Shown: positions 19,031 through 28,001 of the stretch, piece by piece
Layout: every line of letters starts with the position of its first letter
Numbering within the stretch: position 1 is the first letter of the stretch
Assembly: GCF_000006945.2 (NCBI RefSeq)
Contig: NC_003197.2
Span: 4,650,001 to 4,714,000 of the forward strand
DNA: 64,000 nucleotides
Direction: 5' to 3'
From: Salmonella enterica subsp. enterica serovar Typhimurium str. LT2
Lineage (GTDB): Bacteria; Pseudomonadota; Gammaproteobacteria; Enterobacterales; Enterobacteriaceae
Position numbers and translations under genes: made by a program
The notes under the pieces: generated by a model
What the model was told of the DNA's origin: nothing
Database searches by the model: none
The model's input: the letters and a program-made list of their open reading frames with translations, nothing else

Positions 19031-20374
19031 ATGAAAGGCAGACTCATCTCTTCCGATCCGTATCGTCAGCAATTCCTTGTTGAGCGTGCGGTCTCTTTTT
19101 CGCATCGTCAGCGTGATTGCAGTGAATTAATCAGCGTCTTACCGCGCCACGCGTTACAGCAGATTGACGGATTCGGCGGCAGCTTTACCGAAGGTGCGGG
19201 CGTGGTATTCAACAGCATGAGCGAAAAGACGAAGGCGCAATTTCTTTCCCTTTATTTTTCTGCTCAGGAACATAATTACACTCTGGCGCGGATGCCAATT
19301 CAGAGCTGTGATTTTTCCCTGGGCAATTACGCGTATGTCGATTCCAGCGCTGACCTGCAGCAGGGACGGCTCTCCTTTTCCCGCGATGAAGCGCATTTAA
19401 TACCGCTGATTTCCGGGGCGTTGCGGTTAAATCCACACATGAAGCTGATGGCTTCGCCGTGGAGTCCGCCGGCGTTTATGAAAACTAATAACGATATGAA
19501 CGGTGGCGGCAAGCTGCGGCGCGAATGCTACGCCGACTGGGCCGATATCATTATCAACTACCTGCTGGAATACCGCCGCCACGGCATTAATGTGCAGGCG
19601 CTCTCCGTGCAGAATGAGCCGGTGGCGGTAAAAACCTGGGACTCCTGTCTGTATAGCGTGGAAGAGGAGACAGCCTTTGCCGTGCAGTATCTGCGTCCGC
19701 GCCTCGCCCGGCAGGGTATGGATGAGATGGAGATCTATATCTGGGATCACGATAAAGATGGCCTGGTGGACTGGGCTGAACTCGCCTTTGCTGACGAAGC
19801 TAATTATAAGGGAATTAACGGGCTGGCATTCCACTGGTATACCGGCGACCATTTTTCGCAAATACAGTATCTGGCCCAGTGCCTGCCGGATAAAAAACTC
19901 CTGTTTTCCGAAGGCTGTGTGCCAATGGAGAGCGATGCCGGTAGCCAGATTCGCCACTGGCATACCTATCTCCATGACATGATTGGTAATTTCAAATCGG
20001 GTTGTAGCGGGTTTATCGACTGGAATCTGCTGCTGAACAGTGAGGGCGGGCCGAATCATCAGGGTAATCTGTGTGAAGCGCCCATTCAATACGATGCGCA
20101 AAACGACGTGCTGCGGCGTAACCACTCCTGGTATGGTATTGGCCACTTCTGCCGCTATGTGCGTCCGGGGGCGAGGGTCATGCTTTCTTCAAGTTACGAT
20201 AATCTTCTGGAAGAGGTGGGATTTGTGAATCCCGACGGCGAGCGTGTGCTGGTGGTGTATAACCGCGATGTCCAGGAAAGGCGTTGCCGGGTGCTGGATG
20301 GCGATAAAGAGATCGCGTTAACGCTGCCGCCGTCAGGCGCCAGTACGTTGCTATGGCGGCAGGAGTCGATCTGA
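19031..20374 (+). CDS. srfJ: SrfJ, GH30-family glucosylceramidase-like type III effector
   Basis: A 447-residue glycoside hydrolase of family 30, related to human lysosomal glucocerebrosidase. The acid/base Glu is in VQNEPVAVKTWDSC and the nucleophile Glu in LLFSEGCV. IDGFGGSFTEGAGV at the N terminus and a C-terminal beta domain complete the fold. There is no Sec signal peptide, in line with its known delivery by the SPI-2 type III system. It is known to be controlled both by SsrB and by IolR, which fits its place inside the iolE-iolG1-iolI1 run. Its stop directly abuts the iolI1 start. Confidence 0.93.
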   Translation: MKGRLISSDPYRQQFLVERAVSFSHRQRDCSELISVLPRHALQQIDGFGGSFTEGAGVVFNSMSEKTKAQFLSLYFSAQEHNYTLARMPIQSCDFSLGNYAYVDSSADLQQGRLSFSRDEAHLIPLISGALRLNPHMKLMASPWSPPAFMKTNNDMNGGGKLRRECYADWADIIINYLLEYRRHGINVQALSVQNEPVAVKTWDSCLYSVEEETAFAVQYLRPRLARQGMDEMEIYIWDHDKDGLVDWAELAFADEANYKGINGLAFHWYTGDHFSQIQYLAQCLPDKKLLFSEGCVPMESDAGSQIRHWHTYLHDMIGNFKSGCSGFIDWNLLLNSEGGPNHQGNLCEAPIQYDAQNDVLRRNHSWYGIGHFCRYVRPGARVMLSSSYDNLLEEVGFVNPDGERVLVVYNRDVQERRCRVLDGDKEIALTLPPSGASTLLWRQESI

Positions 20375-21208
20375 ATGATGAAGCTGGGATTTAATGAAGC
20401 GACCTGTATGCGAAACTCCACGCTGGCACAGGATGTTGTGTTGGCGGAACGTTTTGGCTATGACTACATCGAAATCCGTCTGGATATGTTGCAGGAGTGG
20501 TTGCAGAAACATACGTTAAGCGAGCTGGCAGACATTTTCGCCGTCGGCCACCTTAAGCCCTGGGGCTACAATTCGCTGGAAGACATTACGTTTTGTGATA
20601 GCGAAAGCTGGGCGGAGAAACTGCGGCAGTTGGCTTTCGCCTGCCATGCTGGCTCAGTGGTGGGGGGTGATTGTCTGGTTGTGGTGCCCACCATTCGTCA
20701 GGGGGGAAATTTTCCGCCAGGGGAAACGGTGAAAGATTCAGTGAAGCGTCTGCGCGAGATGGCGGCAGTGGCGGAAGAAAGCCGGATGCGGCTGGCCTTT
20801 GAGCCGATCGGTTCCGCAGGATGCTGTGTGCGCAGTCTTGCCATGGCGATGGAGATCGTAGATGCGGTCGATCGCAGTAATGTCGGGCTGGTCGTCGATG
20901 CCTTTAATCTTTACCTGCACGATCAATGGCGGGATCTGACCACGCTTCGCCAGATCCCTGTGGAAAAGATCTTCGTTTACCATATTGATGACGCCGATAA
21001 TCTGCCGCTGGCAACGCTGGAGCATTGCCATCGTCTGTTTCCTGGCAACGGCGTGATCCCACTGCATGAGATCACGCATGAGCTAGTGCAGAAGGGCTAT
21101 GAGGGGATCTGTTCGCTGGAACTGTTTAACCCTGGCTACTGGCAGATGGCGGCCAGCGAAGTCTTTGCGATAGGGGCGGAAAAGACTCGCCCCTTCTTAA
21201 CAGCTTAA
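20375..21208 (+). CDS. iolI1: IolI1, inosose isomerase-type TIM barrel
   Basis: A 277-residue sugar-phosphate isomerase/epimerase-like TIM barrel (AP endonuclease-2 family). Metal-ligand candidates are Glu in RLAFEPIG, Asp and Asn in LVVDAFNLYLHD, His in VYHIDD and Glu in CSLELFNPGYW. IolI enzymes interconvert inosose isomers. The start ATG immediately follows the srfJ stop, with a second Met at 20378, so it is co-translated with srfJ. Its last bases overlap the stop of the convergent MFS gene. A second, diverged IolI lies at 29389. Confidence 0.85.
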   Translation: MMKLGFNEATCMRNSTLAQDVVLAERFGYDYIEIRLDMLQEWLQKHTLSELADIFAVGHLKPWGYNSLEDITFCDSESWAEKLRQLAFACHAGSVVGGDCLVVVPTIRQGGNFPPGETVKDSVKRLREMAAVAEESRMRLAFEPIGSAGCCVRSLAMAMEIVDAVDRSNVGLVVDAFNLYLHDQWRDLTTLRQIPVEKIFVYHIDDADNLPLATLEHCHRLFPGNGVIPLHEITHELVQKGYEGICSLELFNPGYWQMAASEVFAIGAEKTRPFLTA

Positions 21209-22371
21209 TGTTGCCGCAGCAAGAGATGGACAACCGCCGCGCCCAGCAGCGCGCAGGCCGCGGCCAGAAGAAAGACCTGCTGATAGCCGATAAACGGCGT
21301 CAGCAGGCCCGCTATTGGTCCGGTAAATCCGTAGGCCAGATCCTGAAACGCTGACCAGACGCCGAGGGCCGTACCACGAATCTCCGGTGGCACTCTGCGC
21401 ACAACCTCTACGCCCAGCGATGGGAACATCAGCGAACAGCCGCAGCCGGTAATCGCCGCGCCAATCAGCGCAGCGCCTGCTGACGGAGCGGCCCACATTA
21501 CCGCCAGTCCGGTCCCCTCTACCAGTAGTGAAAAGGTTGCGACCGTGGCGCCGCCGTAACGGTCGGGAAATTTGGCGCAGAAAAAGCGGACAGCGATAAA
21601 CGCAATGCCAAACAGCGTCATCGCAAAACCGGTGTTATCCCAGTGACGCTCGTTGAACCAGAGGGCGGTAAACGCGCTTAGGGTGGCAAAACCAATGCCC
21701 TGGAGCACAAGCCCTGTTCCGGGCCGCCACACCAGGCCGACTACCCGTAGCACTGGCACGCGGGGACGGGCTGTTGGGATATTCCCCGGAATGCCATAGA
21801 TGACTCCGCTGGCGATGATCGGCAACAGCACGACGAGGAGCGCCGGAAGCGCCAGGCCGGCCCTGGCGTAAAGCGACAGCCCCAGCGGCGCGCCGATAGC
21901 CAGCGCACCGTAGGTCGCCATGCCGTTCCAGGAAATAACCTGACCCGCGTGGGTCGAGCCCGCCAGCCACATCCCCCAGGTTAAATTACCGGTCAAAATG
22001 AAACTTTCACCGATGCCCAGCAGCACACGACCAACAATCAGTATGGCCCATGCGAGCAGCGGAACCGGGTGAGCGATTAGACTGACCAGCATCAGCAGAC
22101 CTGATGCGGCGCAGTAGAACTGACCGGTGATAACCGTCCGACGTCCGCCTGACGTGTCGGCTTTTCGACCCGCGGCGCCCCGGGTAAGCAAGGTGGCGAT
22201 AAACTGGCTGCCTACCGCGATACCGATCAACAGATCGCTCAGATGCAACTGCTGCTGAACGTACAGCGGCAGCATGACTAACGGGATGCCAATAGTCAGA
22301 TAGTTGAGAAACATCGCGGCGCTGATGCGAAACAGCGTGATCGATGTGGAATGTTGTGTGAGAGCTGGCAT
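21205..22371 (-). CDS. MFS transporter in the inositol island (YhhS/YfcJ-like)
   Basis: A 388-residue, 12-helix MFS protein with high Gly/Ala content. The GRVLLGIGESFILTGNLTWGMWLAGSTHAGQ segment is typical of the YhhS/YfcJ-like group. I chose MPALTQ (22371) with AAGGA upstream over a GTG at 22389. It lies 60 bp after iolC on the same strand, so the two are probably co-transcribed. Its stop overlaps that of convergent iolI1 by 4 bp. The substrate is unknown; export of a pathway intermediate or uptake of a related polyol would both fit. Confidence 0.8.
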   Translation of the reverse strand: MPALTQHSTSITLFRISAAMFLNYLTIGIPLVMLPLYVQQQLHLSDLLIGIAVGSQFIATLLTRGAAGRKADTSGGRRTVITGQFYCAASGLLMLVSLIAHPVPLLAWAILIVGRVLLGIGESFILTGNLTWGMWLAGSTHAGQVISWNGMATYGALAIGAPLGLSLYARAGLALPALLVVLLPIIASGVIYGIPGNIPTARPRVPVLRVVGLVWRPGTGLVLQGIGFATLSAFTALWFNERHWDNTGFAMTLFGIAFIAVRFFCAKFPDRYGGATVATFSLLVEGTGLAVMWAAPSAGAALIGAAITGCGCSLMFPSLGVEVVRRVPPEIRGTALGVWSAFQDLAYGFTGPIAGLLTPFIGYQQVFLLAAACALLGAAVVHLLLRQH

Positions 22372-22431
22372 GGAATCGTCCTTGAACACGCCCCTTGTCC
22401 GATGCAGACACGGGGCGTGATGAGGCAGGCA

Positions 22432-24363
22432 TTAACGTGCCGGGCGGTATTCGCGCCAGTAGTCGATAAGCATGCGGTATTTTTGTTTCACCGTTGCGAT
22501 GAGCTGTTCATCGTTAAGCTGGCCGCCTAACCACTGGCGTGACGGTTCGCCAAAGATGGTCCGGCCGACGGCGAAACCTTTCACCCAGGGCATATCCGCT
22601 GCTGCGGCGAATCCTGACTTCAACTCGCTTTCCGGTGCGTCCAGGCCAAGTATCAATATACCGCGACATTCAGGGTCATAATGCTCAATATGCTGGCTGA
22701 TTTCTCGCCAACGATCTGGGCTTAACGGCGGCAGTTTCCACCAGTCCGGCAGGATCCCCAGTTGATAAAAACGTTCCACAATCTGAGGATAGTATTGCTC
22801 ATTTTGGTCTGCCGCATCGCGCGGCAAGATGACTTCCAGCAGCAGATCGTGACCAGACTGGCAGCAGGCGCGGTAAACCTCGTCAATGAGCGCCTCTTGT
22901 TCAAGACGTACCGACTCTGCATCGAGTGGATGATAGAAGACCAGACATTTCACGACGTGCTCTTGCGGCCAGCTGACAAGCTGAGAGCCAATATCGCCAT
23001 GTTCCAGCTTCAGCGGATACGAACCGGGCATCTCAACCGGTCGGCCAATCCACCATCCCTGGCCGGTCACGTCGTTAAGCGCCTGCTGACCAAAGGTGGT
23101 ATCGGCAAGGATGCCGCTATTATTCTGTAAACCGGCCTCAAGCGCCGCCTGACGTGCCCCTTCTAGCAGTAGCATCTTCAGGGGGGGGATCGCGGATTCA
23201 CTGGCGCCGACTTCATTTGCGATATCCACCAGTTGCTTGCGATGGTCAAAGGCGAATACGCACAGCTCCGGCCAGTGCTGTTTACGGGTTGTGACCCGAT
23301 GAAGGTGATTCAGCCGCGGGTCTTTGTCTGGCCGGGTGATGGATTGTTCACGCGCGAGGTAGTCGTCCAGCTCTTTTTTGGTTGGCATGGCGGGGGCACA
23401 ACCGTGGCGCGATACCACTAACGCGCCGCAGGCGTTTGCATAACGGCAGGCTTGCTCCCAGCTTTCATCGTTCAGGTATCCCCGCAGCAGTCCTGACATA
23501 AAGGCATCGCCCGCGCCCAGAACGTTCAGAACGTCTACGCGAACGCCGCTATGTATCTTCACCTGCGACCAGTCATCGGCGATGTTGCCTTCAAAGACTG
23601 AGCAGCCCAGCGCGCCGCGTTTGCACACCAGTACGGCCTGGGTCAACTGACGGACGCGCCGCAGGGCGGTCAGCGTGTCGGTACTGCCGCCGGCGATATG
23701 GAATTCTTCTTCGGTCCCAACGATCAGATCGAAATGGCGCAATACCTGCTGGAGCTGTTCGGTAACCTGTGATGAGGCGATGAAACGCGTTTCACCGTCT
23801 CCTAGCGACGTCAGGCCCCACAGTACGGGGCGGTAGTCGATATCCAGTGCCCGCCGCAGCCCGTGTTTTTGCGCATACTCCAGCGCTTTAAGAACGGCGG
23901 CGCGCGTATTGGGGTGAGAAAGATGGGTACCGGTGACGGCTAATGCGCGTGAAGAAGCGATGTAATCTTCGCGGATATCCTCAGGTGTTAGCGCCATGTC
24001 CGCGCAGTTATCGCGGTAGAAGATCAGAGGAAAGGTGTCCTGATCTTTAATGCCGAGGATCACCAGCGCGGTCAGACGATCGCGATCCGACAGCAGGCAC
24101 TGCGTATCCACACCAACGCGGTTTAATTCTTCACGAACGAAACGTCCCATATGCTCATCGCCGACGCGGGCCAGCATAGCGGAACGTAATCCCTGAATGG
24201 CCGTGCCGTAGGCAACATTGCCTGACGATCCCCCTAAATATTTAGCGAAAGTCGTCATATCCTCCAGCCGTGACCCGATTTGTTGACCATACAAATCAAC
24301 GGCGACTCGTCCCAGACAGATAACGTCCAGCGGCTTTTGCTCACTACTGACTGCTTTATTCAT
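22432..24363 (-). CDS. iolC: Fused 5-dehydro-2-deoxygluconokinase / DUF2090 aldolase-like protein
   Basis: A 643-residue two-domain protein. Residues about 10-330 are a PfkB-type kinase with LGGSSGNVAYG and the anion-hole motif NVLGAGDAFMSG; it phosphorylates 2-deoxy-5-keto-gluconate. Residues about 350-640 are DUF2090 (ELCVFAFDHRKQLVDIA ... GILILGLDAPE), a TIM-barrel domain thought to act as the aldolase (the IolJ step). That would explain why no separate iolJ is visible. ATG 24363 sits 7 bases after AGGGGA and is preferred to ATG 24369. It is divergent from iolD. Confidence 0.92.
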   Translation of the reverse strand: MNKAVSSEQKPLDVICLGRVAVDLYGQQIGSRLEDMTTFAKYLGGSSGNVAYGTAIQGLRSAMLARVGDEHMGRFVREELNRVGVDTQCLLSDRDRLTALVILGIKDQDTFPLIFYRDNCADMALTPEDIREDYIASSRALAVTGTHLSHPNTRAAVLKALEYAQKHGLRRALDIDYRPVLWGLTSLGDGETRFIASSQVTEQLQQVLRHFDLIVGTEEEFHIAGGSTDTLTALRRVRQLTQAVLVCKRGALGCSVFEGNIADDWSQVKIHSGVRVDVLNVLGAGDAFMSGLLRGYLNDESWEQACRYANACGALVVSRHGCAPAMPTKKELDDYLAREQSITRPDKDPRLNHLHRVTTRKQHWPELCVFAFDHRKQLVDIANEVGASESAIPPLKMLLLEGARQAALEAGLQNNSGILADTTFGQQALNDVTGQGWWIGRPVEMPGSYPLKLEHGDIGSQLVSWPQEHVVKCLVFYHPLDAESVRLEQEALIDEVYRACCQSGHDLLLEVILPRDAADQNEQYYPQIVERFYQLGILPDWWKLPPLSPDRWREISQHIEHYDPECRGILILGLDAPESELKSGFAAAADMPWVKGFAVGRTIFGEPSRQWLGGQLNDEQLIATVKQKYRMLIDYWREYRPAR

Positions 24364-24785
24364 TGACATATCCCCTAACAGAAGACGGTGTTATTTTTGC
24401 TCATACTAAGGTTTGGTGATTTCATTTTCAATAAAAATGGAAATAATGTTTTCATTTATTGTTTGAACAAGATCACAGAAATGGCATTTCCGGGCAACGG
24501 GCATGATCGTTTTTTGTTGTGTTTTTTGTTTTAATTGATTGATTATAAATGTGTTATTTATTTTAAAATCGCATGGAAGATAAATTTCATTTTCATGAAA
24601 AATACGCCTGAATGTCGAAATTTTTTAACCGTTTTTTGATCTCCTTCCCATAAATGAAATATAAATTCCATATAATTGTGAGAACGGAAATTTTGATCCT
24701 ATGATAAGTCTCTGTGTTTTTGGGGCTGAAGCGATGCATAAGCAGGCAACGACAGCCGAACGGTTGATAAAAGCAGGTGGGGTAC
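24364..24785. promoter_or_regulatory. Divergent iolC/iolD promoter region
   Basis: A 422-bp AT-rich region with several TTTCAT/ATGAAA and GGAAAT motifs (around 24420-24456, 24587-24600 and 24651-24690) that look like IolR half-sites, and a CRP-like site at 24462. No gene seen. Confidence 0.6.
24462..24477. promoter_or_regulatory. Candidate CRP site between iolC and iolD
   Basis: TTTGA-N6-TCACA matches the CRP consensus TGTGA-N6-TCACA at 9 of 10 positions. Catabolite control of inositol use would be expected. Confidence 0.5.
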
Positions 24786-26726
24786 ATGAAAACAATCAGG
24801 TTGACCATGGCGCAGGCTTTGGTGCGCTTTCTTGATAATCAGTACATCGACGTAGACGGCAGCGAAATCAAATTTGTAAAAGGGATTTTCGCCATTTTTG
24901 GCCACGGGAACGTCGTCGGATTGGGGCAAGCGCTGGAAGAGGACTGTGGCCAACTTAGCGTTCATCAAGGGCGTAACGAACAGGGAATGGCGCATATCGC
25001 GACGGGATTTGCCCGCCAGATGCGTCGCCATCAGATTTATGCCTGCACCTCCTCAGTGGGGCCAGGGGCCGCCAATATGATCACCGCAGCGGCGACCGCG
25101 ACGGCTAACCGTATTCCACTGCTTTTGCTGCCGGGCGATGTGTACGCATCGCGTCAACCCGACCCGGTTTTGCAACAGGTTGAACAAGAACACGATTTGA
25201 CGCTGAGCACCAATGACGCTTTCCGTGCAGTTAGCCGCTACTGGGATCGCATTACGCGTCCGGAACAGCTAATGAGCGCCTGTATCAGCGCGATGCGGGT
25301 GTTAACCGATCCGGCGGATACGGGGGCCGTGACGCTTTGCCTGCCACAGGATGTGCAGGGTGAAGCCTGGGATTATCCGGATTATTTTTTCGCTCGCCGG
25401 GTCTATCGTCTTGAGCGTCACGCGCCGACGGAGCCGATGCTGAACGAGGCGGTTGCGCTGATTCGCCGCCACCAGCGGCCGCTGATCGTTTGCGGCGGGG
25501 GCGTGAAGTACTCGCAGGCTGAAGAGGCGCTGCTGAGATTTGCCGAACGCTGTCATCTGCCGATTGCTGAAACCCAGGCTGGCAAGGGAGCGCTCAGTTC
25601 TGCACACCCGCTGAACGTCGGCGGGATTGGCGAAACCGGTTCACTGGCGGCGAATCTGCTGGCGCAGGAGGCCGATCTGATTATCGGTGTAGGGACGCGC
25701 TATACCGATTTCACCACCTCCTCAAAGTGGATCTTCCAGAATCCCGACGTGCGCTACTTAAATATCAACGTTAGCCGCTTTGATGTCTTCAAGCTGGATG
25801 GCGTACAGATGCAGGGTGACGCTCGCGTCGCCCTGACGCAGCTTAGCGAACGGCTGGCCCAGGAGCATTATGCTTCGCAATGGGGTGAGACTATTCACCG
25901 CGTCCGCTCGCAATATATGGCGGAAGTTGAGCGCGTCTATGCTGTGGAATATAGCGGAGAGGGCTTCAAACCTGAAATTGAGGATCATATGGATACTCAA
26001 AAGGTGTTTGAAGAGTTTAATGAGATTACGCGGTCGTGGCTGACCCAGACGCGCGTGTTGGGTGTGCTTAACCGGATGTTGCCGGAAAACGCGCTGGTGG
26101 TGGCGGCGGCGGGCAGCCTGCCGGGCGACCTCCAGCGTGTCTGGCAAAGCCGCGGCGAGAATGATTACCACGTCGAGTACGGCTACTCCTGTATGGGCTA
26201 CGAAGTCAATGCCGCATTGGGGGCCAAACTGGCGCAGCCGGAGCGCGAGGTGTACAGCTTCGTGGGCGACGGTTCGTTCATGATGCTGCACTCTGAGTTG
26301 GTCACTTCCGTCCAGATGGGGAAAAAGATTACCGTCATTTTGCTCGATAACATGACCAACGGCTGTATCAATAATCTGCAAATGGAACACGGTATGGACA
26401 GTTACTTCACCGAGTTTCGTTTCCATCAGCAGGAGAGCGGTCGTCAGGAAGGCGGGTTTATCCCGGTCGATTTCGCTCGCATCGCTGAAGGATATGGTTG
26501 TAAAAGCTATCGCGTCACCACCATTGAACAACTGCATGAAGCGTTGGAAGATGCTCGTAAACAGACCGTGAGCACGCTGATAGACATAAAAGTGCTTCCC
26601 AAAACGATGGTGCATAAGTACCTGAGCTGGTGGCGCGTTGGTGGGGCGCAGGTATCCCGTAGCGAACGTATCCAGGCGGTAGCGCGTATGCTTGAAGAAC
26701 ATATCGGACAGGCCCGGCAGTACTGA
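24786..26726 (+). CDS. iolD: Trihydroxycyclohexane-dione hydrolase (ThDP-dependent)
   Basis: A 646-residue thiamine-diphosphate enzyme that opens the ring of the trihydroxy-cyclohexanedione to give 5-deoxy-glucuronate. The N-terminal domain carries the conserved cofactor-activating Glu region (GNVVGLGQALEEDCGQLSVHQGRNEQGMAH). The C-terminal domain has the ThDP/Mg2+ motif GDGSF ... NMTNGCINN. ATG 24786 follows AGGTGGGG; a GTG at 24777 is in frame. One uninterrupted frame covers the whole enzyme. A long perfect hairpin follows before iolG2. Confidence 0.94.
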   Translation: MKTIRLTMAQALVRFLDNQYIDVDGSEIKFVKGIFAIFGHGNVVGLGQALEEDCGQLSVHQGRNEQGMAHIATGFARQMRRHQIYACTSSVGPGAANMITAAATATANRIPLLLLPGDVYASRQPDPVLQQVEQEHDLTLSTNDAFRAVSRYWDRITRPEQLMSACISAMRVLTDPADTGAVTLCLPQDVQGEAWDYPDYFFARRVYRLERHAPTEPMLNEAVALIRRHQRPLIVCGGGVKYSQAEEALLRFAERCHLPIAETQAGKGALSSAHPLNVGGIGETGSLAANLLAQEADLIIGVGTRYTDFTTSSKWIFQNPDVRYLNINVSRFDVFKLDGVQMQGDARVALTQLSERLAQEHYASQWGETIHRVRSQYMAEVERVYAVEYSGEGFKPEIEDHMDTQKVFEEFNEITRSWLTQTRVLGVLNRMLPENALVVAAAGSLPGDLQRVWQSRGENDYHVEYGYSCMGYEVNAALGAKLAQPEREVYSFVGDGSFMMLHSELVTSVQMGKKITVILLDNMTNGCINNLQMEHGMDSYFTEFRFHQQESGRQEGGFIPVDFARIAEGYGCKSYRVTTIEQLHEALEDARKQTVSTLIDIKVLPKTMVHKYLSWWRVGGAQVSRSERIQAVARMLEEHIGQARQY

Positions 26727-26737
26727 TTAATTTGCCG

Positions 26738-26783
26738 TCGTTCAGGTTGCAGAAGTGTGGTTATTGTTCTGCAACCTGAACGA
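26738..26783. repeat. Perfect 17-bp inverted repeat between iolD and iolG2
   Basis: The left arm 26738-26754 (TCGTTCAGGTTGCAGAA) is the exact reverse complement of the right arm 26767-26783, with a 12-base loop. It has no T run after it. As RNA it would be a very stable hairpin just downstream of the iolD stop, 124 bp before iolG2. Confidence 0.9.
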
Positions 26784-26906
26784 TACAGCGTCAACGCATT
26801 GTTTGCTTTTCAGAACGGCAAAATAAAACGATCCGTTTTTCGCAGAACTACGGATGCTTTTCTTTTGCGGTTTTAAATTTACTATTCATGAGATTAAGAG
26901 GTACGA

Positions 26907-27929
26907 ATGAAAAAGCTTCGATGTGGTGTTATTGGCCTCGGTCGGGTAGGTAAAATGCATGTTGAGAATATGTATTTACTGCCTCAATTAGATATTATCT
27001 GCGCCGCCGATTATTTTATTGAGGAGATGAGCGATTGGCTTTATTCGGTAAATATAACTTCAGGGTATAAAAATTATCAGGAACTTTTACAGCGTGATGA
27101 TATAGAGGCAGTTTTTATTTTCACCTCAACGGATATGCACGAAGAGATCGTCACGGCGGCAGCGCAGGCGGGGAAGCACATTTTTTGTGAAAAACCGCTC
27201 AGCATGAATGAGGATGAGCAGGCCTCAATGGCGGTGCTGAGAAAAGTGAAAGAGAAGGGGGTGACGCTGCAGGTTGCCTTTAATCGCCGTTTTGATCCTC
27301 AGTTTCACGAGGTCTTTGAGCTGGTGCGCAGCGGCAAGATTGGTCGGCCCCAGATGATAAAAATCACCTCCCGCGATCCGGACCTGCTACCCCATGATCT
27401 GATCAAACGTATTGGCGGTCTGATTTTTGACTTCACCATGCATGACTTTGATATGGCTCGTTTTATGATGCAGGATGAAGTCAGCGAAGTCTATGTTAAG
27501 GGCAATACGCTGATTGATCCCAGCCTGAAAAATATTGATGATGTTGATACGCTTGCGGTGATGCTGACTTTCAGAAACGGCGGCTACGCGCTCATTGATA
27601 ACAGCCGTCGGGCGGTATATGGCTATGACCAACGGGTGGAGGTTTTTGGCTCAGAAGGGATGGCGTATGCGGATAACGTTAGTGAGTCGACGGTGAAAGT
27701 TTTCAACAGCCAGCACTGCATAATGAAAAATCCCCTTCCTGATTTCACGGTCCGTTATCGCGAAGCTTACCGAACGGAAATATTACACTTTATTGATTCA
27801 GTCCTGCATCATACGCCGGTTGTCTGTACCGGCGAAGACGCATTATTGGCCCAGCGTATCGCTATTGCCGCGCAGCAATCATTAAAAAGCGGGCTGCCGG
27901 TGAAAATAACAAGCGATATTTATCTTTAA
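26907..27929 (+). CDS. iolG2: Gfo/Idh/MocA dehydrogenase IolG2
   Basis: A 340-residue NAD-dependent dehydrogenase, paralogue of IolG1. Visible are the Rossmann loop GVIGLGRVGKMH, the EKP motif with Lys96, and an intact Asp175-x3-His179 pair (FDFTMH) as catalytic residues. The ribosome site AAGAGG precedes the ATG. It opens a rightward run of iolG2, a polyol-type permease, iolI2 and iolH, which may be a side branch for another inositol isomer. IolG paralogues often differ in isomer preference. Confidence 0.9.
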   Translation: MKKLRCGVIGLGRVGKMHVENMYLLPQLDIICAADYFIEEMSDWLYSVNITSGYKNYQELLQRDDIEAVFIFTSTDMHEEIVTAAAQAGKHIFCEKPLSMNEDEQASMAVLRKVKEKGVTLQVAFNRRFDPQFHEVFELVRSGKIGRPQMIKITSRDPDLLPHDLIKRIGGLIFDFTMHDFDMARFMMQDEVSEVYVKGNTLIDPSLKNIDDVDTLAVMLTFRNGGYALIDNSRRAVYGYDQRVEVFGSEGMAYADNVSESTVKVFNSQHCIMKNPLPDFTVRYREAYRTEILHFIDSVLHHTPVVCTGEDALLAQRIAIAAQQSLKSGLPVKITSDIYL

Positions 27930-28001
27930 CTGCATCTATTAATAATGAAGAAACTCTCGCACTGAAAAGTGTGAGAGCTTTTCTATACCGAGGATAATAA
28001 A

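Noticed and set aside
25758..26702. 314-codon minus-strand open frame opposite iolD
   Set aside because: It lies entirely within the confirmed ThDP enzyme gene and resembles no known protein.
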